Shown in pieces: positions 55,224 through 64,000 of a stretch of DNA of 64,000 bases. Where the stretch lies: NCBI GenBank assembly GCA_039519185.1, contig CM076849.1, positions 64,834,834 through 64,898,833 of the forward strand, in the 5' to 3' direction. Position numbers and translations under genes: made by a program. Positions within the stretch are counted from its first letter, which is position 1, and each line of letters begins with the position of its first letter. The notes below the pieces were generated by a model, which saw nothing but the letters and a program-made list of their open reading frames with translations, was not told the origin of the DNA and searched no databases. This stretch comes from Astragalus membranaceus. Its lineage: Eukaryota; Streptophyta; Magnoliopsida; Fabales; Fabaceae.

Positions 55224-58200
55224 TGTCATACCCCAATTTTGTCCGGCCTAGGTCAAACCCCCTAATTTTCAATCAAAAATAAATAAACCAAGTCTTAGCA
55301 TTCATCCTAGAGGTTAGGAAGAGCATCATGCTTGCATTTCAGAAGTTTCATAATGCATTTTAGGGTTAGAATAGCATTGCATGGCATTTTAGAGCACTTT
55401 AGAGCATTTCTAGGGTTTCTAGGGTTTTTCCTCGTTCAAAGGGTATTTTGGTAATTTCGCCAAAAAGACTTATTTTCTCATCATGCATGCATTTATAGGG
55501 TTTTAGAGTCATCCAAAAGGTCTCAGGATCATTGTTAGAGTGGAAATGAAGTTTAGAGCAAAATCAGGGTTTTTGGAACCAAAAGGGCATTTTGGTCATT
55601 TCACTAAAATAAATAATTTCTTGGTAAAAACCATTATGCATCTCTTGAGGAATTTATGTGAGTCCAAGTGAGTGGAGTTGTGCATTTTTTTTTATGCATC
55701 ATAGGAGTATTTTTGGCATGAAATTCGGTTTTTTTGAACAAAAGGGAAAAATGGTCATTTCCTTTGGAGTGGGGTCAATAAATCAATTTTGGGATTGGTG
55801 AGATCATAAAAGTTCAGAGCCCAATCATTGAATCATGGGATATGGCCCAAAAGGGCAAGAATCTAGAAGAATTATCTAGAAGGGAATAAGGAATATCCCT
55901 TTGAATTTTGAAAGGTCAAGTGTAGTACAATAGTACAAGTTGCAATTCCACTCACTCTCTCTCCTTGGCTGCGAATTCCAGCCCCTTTTCCCCCATTTTG
56001 ATTTATTTTATTGATTGCAAATTGTGTTTAAATCATGGCCTTCCATTCAAGTGTCAAATGCAATCCTCACCCTTCATTTGAATTAAAATGGCACTCTTGT
56101 AATAAGCTTCATGGAAAAATACAATTTTGTAATTGAACTTATCCTTCACCACCCCTCTTAAGCTGCGCCCCTCAGCCCTCTCTCTCCTCACTTTGTGCTT
56201 TCTAATTTCCCCTAATCCATGTGACATTTGATCTTGACCCTTGGTTCAAAATTAAGAAGCAATCCTAGAGCACAATGGAAATCAAAATGACCTAGAAGCC
56301 CTTAATGATAAGTGAGCACTATATATACCTTCATATGATCAGCCCACACACCCTCTTAGCCTCACTCTCCATTCAAAAACCCTAGCACACCTCCCTCCTC
56401 CTCTAGGCCGTAGCCACCCCCATTCCTTCTCCTCCATTTTTTCAACTTCCATCCACTAACTCACCTCAAACTCACTCCATATTCATATTTCCTCCTCCTT
56501 TCATCTTTGATTCCACATTTACATCATCAAAGGGGCTGATCCTTCAAGGTTGCGTGTTGGTTGTTGGTGATTTTTGAGGAGTGTTGGTGATTTGTTACTC
56601 TTGATCTTCATTTCTACTCTTGTTTAGCTTGGAATTAAGGTATAACTTAAAACCCTTTGCATTTTCATCCACTTTCTTGCATCAAAACCCCTTTTCAACT
56701 TATATTTGCATCTCATAACATCATCTAAATGTAGATTAGGGGCTGTTGTGGGTGAGAGTTGGCATCTCACCCACCTAATAAATTGTTCTTGTGACTATGT
56801 GTTGATTATGTATTGTTCTTGTGATGTTTTTGCATTTGGTGAAATAAAATTGTGAATCTATGGCTATTTTGGTTCGCAAGTTATGTAGAATGCATGTGTA
56901 ATATAATTTTCTTGTTCATCCTTGCCTAATAATACTTGATCTAGCCATTGATGTTTGATTGTTGTGTTATTATGCTTGGAATCATGTTAAAACTTACAAA
57001 AATAATTTTACATCCATATGTATGTTTCGCAAGTTGCTAAAATAAATAGGGTTTTGTTACCTTTTGGTTATTTGGCTTGTGATTGTCTCAAGTTGTTGAT
57101 GGAATCTTTGTTGACAATTAATTTTTAGGGTGAGAATAAAATTGTTGTTTGGTTATGTAGAGGTTTCGCAAATCATGAGACATTTAGGGTTTTTGTTGTT
57201 TCCTTGTTTATTTTGCTTGTATTTGTGTTTAAAAAATATTGCTTCAAGTTTGTTTTGATGGGCTCTTGTTTGCTAGTAATTGTTAAGTTGATGATTTAGC
57301 TATGTGAATCGCCACTAGTGCCTAGTGCACTTTAATTTAAGTGGTAAAGATGGCTAGAAAGGATTCAACTTTATTTTCTTGGTTTATGTGTTCTATTTTG
57401 CTTATTGCTAGATATTGATGATAGGGTAAGTTGATTTTCACTTGTGCCCATGGCACTTTAATCTAAGTGAAAGGATTACTCTATATGATTCAATTTTGCT
57501 TTGAATAAATGTATGTCTTGCTTGAGGTTTGTCTTGTAGTCTCATATGATTGGAATAGGGTTGCATCTTGTGATGTGTTTGTGTGCTAACTTGTGAACTT
57601 TAGTATGAAATTGATGATGATTTTTGCATAAGGAGCATTCGGCCAAGGGCCACTTTCATGTATAGATGTATCTCTTTGATTTGTAATGCTTGTATGAAGT
57701 ATAACTAAGGGAATTGCATTTTGGTTAGGAATTGATATGTTGATGGAAATGTTCTACTTATCTTTCAAAACTTTTTTTTCCAAATCAAATTCTTTTCCAA
57801 AACTAGTCTTCAAACCCAAGTCAAATGTTTTCTAATAAAAAACCCTAAGGCATTTTCTTAAATAAATCATTAGTCATCACTCGAAGCCTTTGCTTGTTTG
57901 ATCGCTAATGAGGAGTTATTAGTGGTAGTCACTCGAAGCCTTTGCTTGTTTGGCTATCATGAAAGCTCCCACACCTTAACTAAAAAATAAATAAAATCCA
58001 AATTTCAAAAACAACACGAGCTATTAGTGATAATTATCACTGATGCTCACCCTTTTTCAAAACGATTTCAAAAAGATAATAAAACGTTGTTACTTGTAAT
58101 CACTCGAAGCCTTTGCTTGAATGATTACCGGTTTCAACTATTTTTTTTCAAGTTAGTAATGAATGCCACTCGAAGCCGTTGCTTTTTTGGCATTCGTGAA

Positions 58201-58792
58201 CACTCGAGTCTTATTTCCAAAAACTCAAAAACATTTTCAAAACCAAAAGGAAAGAACTACGTAGCTTTGAATTCTCCATCGCACCAGGAGGTACGTAGGA
58301 GCGGGTCGTAACCCGTCAAGCACCCTTTTAAAAAACTTTGTTTTGTTCCTAGAACTACGTAGCTTTGATCCCTCTTTCAGAGAGGGTACGTAGGAGCGGG
58401 TTGTAACCCGTCAAGCACCCCTTTTAAAAATCTTTGTTTTGTTCCGCTTCTCAAAGATACAAAAAATACTTTTCTTCTCAATAAAACCGTTTCCCAAACG
58501 AAAATAAAAAGAAAGGAAGTAGAACAAAAATCGTTTCAAGTCAACTTTTTCTAAGCCACACATCAAAGTTAATGGTTCCCTTTCGGTAGAAAGGAGGTGC
58601 GGGGTGCTAATACCTTCCCCGTACCTAACTGACCCCCGAACCTACATCTCTGTGTTTTCGAAAGACCATCCGCCTTTTTCAAAAGACTTTTTCCAATGTT
58701 TTAGTCTTTAAAAAATAAATATTGATGGCGGCTTCAAAATTTCCACGTTGTCAAACTGAGGAATCCTTAACCGGATTTTTCGGGGCGCAACA
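55224..58792 (+). repeat. Ogre 3' LTR
   Basis: 3569 bp, about 99.5% identical to the 5' LTR by hand count, with the same ends. It starts directly after the polypurine tract and is followed by the target duplication GCGAC. Confidence 0.95.
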
Positions 58793-58797
58793 GCGAC

Positions 58798-61316
58798 TCT
58801 GATGCCACGCTCCCAATTCCACAATCTTCACACTCTTATTAGAACAACCTGCAAAAATATTAGTGAAGTCCAGTTTCAACGGGCGTTGCCCAATCCAATG
58901 GTGGTGCCAAAAATTCACATTACGACCATCGCCCAAACTATTTCTAACATTCGCTTCAAACCACCCCTCCGAACACCGCTCCCCACTCTCCTAAGGTCAT
59001 GCCAGCACAAAGAAGAATCCAGCTCACCTTATCTATACATACGAATATCCCTTCAAGAAGCTTCTTCATCCGACAAGATACGCCACTTCCACTTAGCTAT
59101 TAGAGCAATATTAAACAACTCAGTATTTTTCACACCTAGGCCACCCTTCTCCTTAGACTTGCAAACCTTGTCCCAAGCCACCCAATACATACCTCTAGCA
59201 TCATCTTTAATGCCCCACAAAAAATCGCTTTGAATCTTAATCAAACTCTTAATCACCGTCTTCGGCGCCTTATAAAACGATAAAAAATATAGGGGACTGC
59301 TATTTAAAATAGAGCTGATAAGAGTTTCCCGACCACCTATAGATAGATGTCGCCCTTGCCACACGGCAAGCCTTTTACGAAGCTTATCAATCACCGGTTT
59401 CCAAGTTGAATTCCTACCTGGGCTTTCCCCTACAGGAACACCCAAGAACTAAAGGAATAGATTCCGTGTGACAATGAAGGAACGTTGAAGCCGAAAGCAT
59501 AAAATCTTCCGGAACATTAATCACAATAAGTTTACTCTTATGAAAATTGACTTTCAATCCCGACACAAGTTCAAAACTTCTTAGGATCGCTTTGATACTC
59601 CAAAGGTTCCCCCATGTAGCTTTTCCCATCATAATAGTATCGTCGGCGAACTGTAGGATAGAAAAATGGAGATTATCGTGAACCTTAAAATCAACAAATG
59701 AGCCAATCTCCACCGCCTTGGTCATCATAGTTGACAAGCCCTCAGCTACAATCAAGAAAAGGAAGGGTGAAAGAGGATCTCCTTGTCGGAGACCTCGACC
59801 AACTTGAAAATCTTTTGTTGGACTACCGTTAACCAACATCGACATAGAACTAGAGAATACGCAAGCCTTCATCCACCTAGTCCACTCCGAACTAAACCCC
59901 ATTCTCTCCATCATATACACCAAAAACTTCCATGAGATAGAATCCTAGGCCTTTTCGAAATCCACCTTAAACATCAAACAATCATCCTTCTTAGAATGAG
60001 CAGGACATCACCACCACCAACACACCATTTAGAATGTTGTGACCTCCTAAAAAAGCGGATTGACACTTAGAGATTACCTTAGGAAGAACTCTCTTCAATC
60101 TACTAACTAACACCTTTGCAGTGATTTTGTAAATACAATCAATCAAACAAATGGGTCTAAACTCCCTCAAACTTTGGGGATGGTTATTCTTGGGGATGAG
60201 TGAGATAAAAGATGTCGAGACCGCTTTGGGTATAGAAGTCTTCCTAAAAAATTCATTAAACAAGGCCACTATATCTTCACGCATAAAATCCCAACACTCC
60301 TTTATGAATCTCATATTAAAGTCATCCGGTCCCAGACTCTTGTCACCGTCACAATTCCAAATTTCTCCCTTAATCTCCTCTTCCGTGAGAGGCATCACCA
60401 AGAGAGTGTTATCCTCACCAGAAATTTGCTTAAAGTTTAATCCTCCAGGAAGTGATTTTTAACTCTCAACTTCACTTCCTCCACATCTTCAATTAACGCC
60501 CCATTGTCATTCGCAAGTAAAAAAATTACTCCTCCTCTCCTTCTATACTTCAAAAGAGAATGAAAATATTTAGAGTTGGAATCCTTTTCTCTAATCCATC
60601 TAGCTCTAGATTTTTAACACTACAATCTCTCCTTCAATCTAATATCTTTCCAAAACTTCGCTGAAACTTCTTTTCTCCTCCACACCACCTCATTATCAAA
60701 AGAATCCCCAAGAGTGATGTCTAACACATTAAGCTCCTTCACAATATTTTCAATGTTCAAGTCAAGTACTCCGAAGACCTCCTTATTCCAAACTCTCAAT
60801 TTAGCTTTTAGCATCTTCAATTTTTCTTTCAACACATATGCCTTATTACCTTGAACATCAAACCCAGCCCAACAAGAGCTCACAAAGGGGCAAAAATCAC
60901 AATGTTCAAACCAACCATTGATAAAGAGAAATGGTTTAGGGCCCCAATCCCTAATAGACCGAATGAGCCAAATCGGGCAATGATCCAATATATCTCTGTC
61001 ACCAATCCATTGTCCCGAAACATTCCACAACGAAATAAGCCATTCCGATAAAATAAACTGGTCTAAACGACTCATAGAGACGCCATCAGGACAGTAATAA
61101 GAAAATTTCTTCCCAGACATAGTTACATCAATGAGATCCAACGACCAATCAAACGCCTGATTACCCCATAAAAGACCAATCTGTATGCCATCTAAAATCC
61201 CTCTTAGTCTCTTGTAAGCCAATAAAATCAAACTTACCCATTCTTATCAAAGATGACAGTTGGCGACGCTTTGCATTGTCACCCCACCCTCGCATATTCG
61301 GAGATAGATTATTCAT
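58798..61316 (-). pseudogene. LINE ORF2: truncated endonuclease, reverse transcriptase
   Basis: The minus-strand ORF2 start (ATG at 61316) is followed by the head of the endonuclease (MRGWGDNAKRRQLSSLIR), then a deletion, then SRLDQFILSEWLISLWNVSG and LDHCPIWL, the C-terminal end of the AP-type endonuclease. The RT follows (PISLIPKNNHPQSLREFRPI-like text, GRGLRQGDPLSPFLFLIVAE, FADDTIMMG). Several stops and shifts break the frame, for example a TAG within the DFEKA motif near 59945. It is a dead copy, but all RT motifs are recognisable. Confidence 0.8.
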
Positions 61317-61404
61317 GGAACACCATTGTCGGCCACCCCCTTATCTCTGGCATCTTGGTCACGCTTCTCACCAACTTCACTAGTGCAAAAATGACATTAG
61401 AATT

Positions 61405-61690
61405 ATACATTTAAAGTCAGGTGCCCAGATGCCTGACTACATAGGTAGACACGGTGGCAAACTTGTAAATAAGTGGCAAAACTCGCGAGTATTAAGGTCA
61501 AGCGGATACACGCCTGACGTCTAAAGTGAAGAAATAAGGAAAAAATAAGACTTTAGAAGTCAGGCATGTATGCGCCTGACTACATAAGTGACACGGTGGC
61601 AAACTTGTAATTAGGGGTGAATTTTTTTTCTTCTCTTCTAATACTTTAGACGTCAGGCGTCTATTATCGCTTGACCTCTAAAATCCAAAA
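61405..61690. repeat. Subterminal repeats of CACTA 2
   Basis: Copies of GTCAGGCGTCTAT, GCCTGACTACATA, GCCTGACGTCTAAA and GACACGGTGGCAAACTTGTAA occur in both orientations within 290 bases of the terminus. Confidence 0.65.
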
Positions 61691-62008
61691 ATAGAAAAAA
61701 AAATATTCACGCCTCTCACTCTCAATTCTCAAACCTTCACTCTCACAATCTCACGAACACTCCTCTCCTCTCCTCTCCGCTCCATTCTCACTCTCACGCG
61801 AACCCTAATCCTTCATATTCTCTCTAATCCTTCATCTTCTCTCTATCAGACCCTCACTCACTCACCGTCACTCCCTCACTCCCTCACCGTCACCCTCACT
61901 CCCTCACCCTCACTCTCACTCTCACTCTCACTGTCACTCTCACTCTCAGAACCCTAAGCTTCTCACTCTCACCCTCAGAACCCTAAGCTCCTCACTTTCA
62001 GAACCAGA

Positions 62009-62106
62009 GTTCGTCGTTCGCCGTGGTTCGTCATTTGCCGTGGTTCGTCGTTCGCCGTGGTTCGTCATTCGCCGTGGTTCGTCGTTCGCCGTGGTTCGTC
62101 GTTGTC
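62009..62106. repeat. 17-bp minisatellite
   Basis: Nearly six copies of GTTCGTCGTTCGCCGTG lie head to tail, varying by one or two bases. Frames across it are artefacts. Confidence 0.9.
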
Positions 62107-62486
62107 TCACCGTCGCGTTTCTCCTCCCCCTCACCTCTCACCGTCGCAGATCTCAGATCCCAGATCTCACCTCTCACTCCCTCAGATCTACATATTTATT
62201 TTTCCTTTCTCATAATGAATTTTCACTTTCAGATTATGATTTGAGGGGTTACAAGATCAGTTGGAAGATTGTTGGTAGGATGTGAGATGGGTCTTCTATC
62301 TTATGTGGTAATTGTTTTGAATCTTGATTCTAAATCTGTCATAATTACACTTCACTCAAAAGAAATACAAATGTTAGTTTAGATCCCTTTCCATAGTAGG
62401 TACCTGTTTATGTAGCAGAAATAACACCCAAGAATCTTCGAGGGGCGTTCACCGCAATACTCACATCTTATTTGTCTTTATTTCAG

Positions 62487-63102
62487 GAACTATCCCATGT
62501 CTTGCACAGCTTCTGAGTCTGCCCTTCATTCCTGAGTCTCCTAGGTGGCTGGTGAGTTGTTCACAGATGCTGTAGGGTTATTGTTTCGGGAAATTGTGTC
62601 GCGCACAATTCATACAGGCAACTGAATTTTTTTTATCTTTTTGTCAAATAATTGGAGTCAAAACGTGTTATCTGACAAACTCTATACTAATAAGTGATAG
62701 TTGCAATTCTTTGCAGGCAAAGGTTGGTCGTTTGGAAAGGAATGAATCTGCTTTACAGCATCTTAGGGGAAAGAATGCTGATGTTTCTCAAGAGGCCACT
62801 GAAATTAGAGTATATAATAAGCGCTTGTTCTTTAAAGGTTGAGTTATGGGCTATAATCTTACTACTTTACACACTACTTTTCTTAGGATTATACAGAAGG
62901 CCTTCAGCGGCTAACAGAAGCTAGCATGATTAGCTTATTTCAATTGCAGTACTTGAAGTCACTTACTGTGATCTTTCTAAGATAGCCCCATTTGTGTATT
63001 CTATCTTAACTTTTTTGCAGACTCTTATGCTATTTAGTAACATTGTTTGGTTGGAGTTGGCCTCATGATACTTCAACAGCTTTGGGAGTACCTATTATCA
63101 GG
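62487..63102 (+). pseudogene. Captured ERD6-like sugar transporter exons, part 1
   Basis: Exons 62487-62551 (GTIPCLAQLLSLPFIPESPR), 62717-62809 (KVGRLERNESALQHLRGKNA) and 62887-62967 (DYTEGLQRLTEASMISLFQL) have proper splice borders and join in frame. A damaged fourth piece near 63050 has VGVGLMILQQLW. They match the central loop and following helices of ERD6-like monosaccharide transporters (MFS, vacuolar sugar efflux), including the PESPRWL signature. The N-terminal six helices are absent. The continuation is found after the ferritin exons. Confidence 0.8.
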
Positions 63103-63196
63103 TTTGTGTTTATAACTTTGTTCTTTAGGAATTCTTTTTTCAAGGATCCTATTATGATTGATATAATAACTTGTTGTATGAATTTTATTTGTTTAG

Positions 63197-63615
63197 AACA
63201 TTCGTGGTGGACAAGTGGTGCTGCATCCCATTGTGAGTCCCCCCTCAGAATTTGAACATGTGGAAAAGGGTGATGCATTGTATGGTGAGTCTTCTGTTTT
63301 CACTTACCTTGATCTTTTTTTCTTGGTTTGCAATTTGACATTTTTGATTTATCAAAGTTAAAACCAATATATATGCTGATGTTTTGTTTGTTTTTTCTTG
63401 TTTTTGGTTTGATTCAGCCATGGAGTTAGCTTTGCCTTTGGAGAAGTTAGTGAATGAGAAACTTGTCAATCTTCACAGTGTAATGCCTCATTGTCTCTAT
63501 TTTCTGATTGAATTGTTTCTAGTTAAAATAACAATTTGTATTACCTATACATAGATGTTGGATGACTAATTAATCTAAGATTTATGCTTACTGGATGCTA
63601 ATAGGTGGCCGATCG
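63197..63615 (+). pseudogene. Captured ferritin exons
   Basis: Exon 63197-63284 encodes NIRGGQVVLHPIVSPPSEFE followed by HVEKGDALY, and exon 63418-63479 encodes AMELALPLEKLVNEKLVNLH. A further VADR follows an acceptor at 63604. These are the RGG-x-V loop and the A-x-E-L-A-L-x-LEK-x-x-NEKL helix of plant plastid ferritin (iron storage). Splice sites are kept. Only the middle of ferritin is present. It sits between sugar transporter exons, so the element fused pieces of two genes. Confidence 0.82.
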
Positions 63616-63650
63616 TATCACAGGCTCTTATGATATCCTATCTATCACAG

Positions 63651-63881
63651 GCTTTTCCAAAAGTATTGGAACAATAGCTATGGTTTCTGTTCAGGTTCTA
63701 AATTCTCTTCATATAATTTATTCATCACTGTCTTCTTAACGCCGAAGACGTGACAGATGACAATTTTGTTGAGTCTTCTGAATCTCTTCACATTATTTAG
63801 TCATTTCTGTATTCATAGGTACCAATGACAGTTTTGGGAGTACTTTTGATGGATAAATCTGGAAGAAGGCCACTTCTACTG
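63651..63881 (+). pseudogene. Captured ERD6-like sugar transporter exons, part 2
   Basis: Exon 63651-63694 (GFSKSIGTIAMVSVQ) and exon 63819-63881 (VPMTVLGVLLMDKSGRRPLL) continue the same transporter family, including the conserved LMDKSGRRPLL after the eighth helix. The helices between part 1 and this part are missing or replaced by the ferritin exons. Confidence 0.8.
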
Positions 63882-64000
63882 GTAAAAAGGTTGAAATTTT
63901 GTCTTTTTTTTCATGCTATTCTGTCAAGATACTTGTGTAGTATCTTGTAATTAAAGGAGTTTGCCAAAATTATTAACTTTTTTCCTGATGAAATTGTACA

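Larger units (their letters stand above)
39214..58792 (+). mobile_element. Ogre-type Ty3/gypsy (Tat lineage) LTR retrotransposon, 19.6 kb, nearly intact
   Basis: Two long LTRs (39214-42781 and 55224-58792) start TGTCATACCCC and end GGGGCGCAACA. A 5-bp duplication GCGAC flanks the element (39209-39213 and 58793-58797). The order is LTR, primer site, long leader, ORF1, gag, protease with G-patch, a 217-bp intron, RT, RNase H, a second archaeal-type RNase H, integrase, a repeat-rich 3' tail, polypurine tract, LTR. ORF1 before gag, the dual RNase H and the pol intron define Ogre elements, which are abundant in legumes. By hand count the LTRs differ by about 18 substitutions and 5 one-base indels over 3.57 kb (about 0.5%), so the insertion is recent. 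Confidence 0.95.
38386..61377 (-). mobile_element. L1-type LINE, minus strand, split by the Ogre element and cut by CACTA 2
   Basis: The 3' end is at 38386 where a T run on + marks the poly-A tail. The 3' segment is 38386-39213 and the 5' segment is 58793-61377. Across the Ogre insertion the minus-strand frame continues without a gap (VELGAWHQS on one side, WHWNLPSILNDV on the other), proving one original element. Near the 5' side the end of ORF1 overlaps the start of ORF2 at an ATGA (about 61316). The LINE text stops exactly where the CACTA terminus CACTAGTGC begins at 61378, so the 5' rest probably lies beyond CACTA 2, outside the window. Confidence 0.8.
61378..64000 (+). mobile_element. 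Second Pack-CACTA-like element (left end only; right end outside the window)
   Basis: It starts CACTAGTGCAAAAATGAC, a CACTA-type terminus. It is followed by subterminal repeats such as AGTCAGGCATGTATGCGCC, TGCCTGACTACATA and GTGGCAAACTTGTAA (61405-61690), and then a pyrimidine-rich leader (61700-62000) like that in CACTA 1. After a minisatellite come exon pieces of a sugar transporter and of ferritin, all on +. There is no transposase in the visible part. The other terminus is not in the window, so this identification rests on the left end and structure. Confidence 0.65.

Noticed and set aside
61946..62285. Arg/Trp-rich ORFs near 62000
   Set aside because: They come from the 17-bp minisatellite in CACTA 2.
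62487..63881. A genuine ERD6-like sugar transporter gene running off the window
   Set aside because: The N-terminal half is absent, ferritin exons interrupt it, and it lies just inside a CACTA terminus. Kept as captured fragments, with the caveat that the right end is unseen.

Overview
The window is a stretch of plant nuclear DNA, most likely from a legume. The evidence is a multi-exon plant kinase gene with GT-AG introns, pale AT-rich intergenic DNA, a very young Ogre-type (Ty3/gypsy Tat lineage) LTR retrotransposon with 3.57-kb LTRs, and repeat families common in the vicioid legumes. Genus is not determinable by eye.

Only one complete host gene is visible: a SIK1/Hippo-like (MAP4K, STE20 family) protein kinase on the + strand, 18103-37384. 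Its 18 coding exons join in frame to about 833 codons. Its introns are swollen by insertions (a LINE ORF1 piece, a chimeric LTR retroelement carrying an antisense copia gag, a second LTR of the same family, and MITE-like repeats), yet no coding exon is broken.

Left part (1-17965) is accessory DNA. It holds a ~160-bp tandem array and a GC-rich minisatellite (1-725), a hAT MITE with an 8-bp target duplication (996-1764), a minus-strand SINE (2839-3030), and a 5.3-kb Pack-CACTA element (3130-8453). The Pack-CACTA carries exon-intron pieces of at least five host genes (A-type cyclin, AP2/WRI1-like, bHLH, SAD2 importin, MAP65) and sits inside a MITE. Next come a decayed plant-mobile-domain (PMD) gene (9402-9860), and two MULE-like elements (10170-13405 and 15582-17965) sharing one architecture: a PMD gene on + and a convergent small TATA-driven gene on -, with private short palindromic arrays at both ends. 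The second MULE stops 137 bp before the kinase start codon.

Right part (38386-64000): a minus-strand LINE (38386-61377) is split by a 19.6-kb Ogre element (39214-58792, target duplication GCGAC). The Ogre has ORF1, gag, protease plus G-patch, a 217-bp intron, then RT, two RNase H domains and integrase, with two in-frame TAG codons. Its long R-U5/leader contains families of stem-loops whose stems change together while pairing is kept. The LINE is in turn bordered by a second Pack-CACTA-like element (from 61378, running off the window) in which ERD6-like sugar-transporter exons are interleaved with ferritin exons.

The most unusual signals are (1) the two-gene PMD plus small-protein MULE cassette, seen twice, (2) the covarying stem-loop family in the Ogre leader, and (3) the two multi-gene Pack-CACTA collages in which every captured fragment points the same way.
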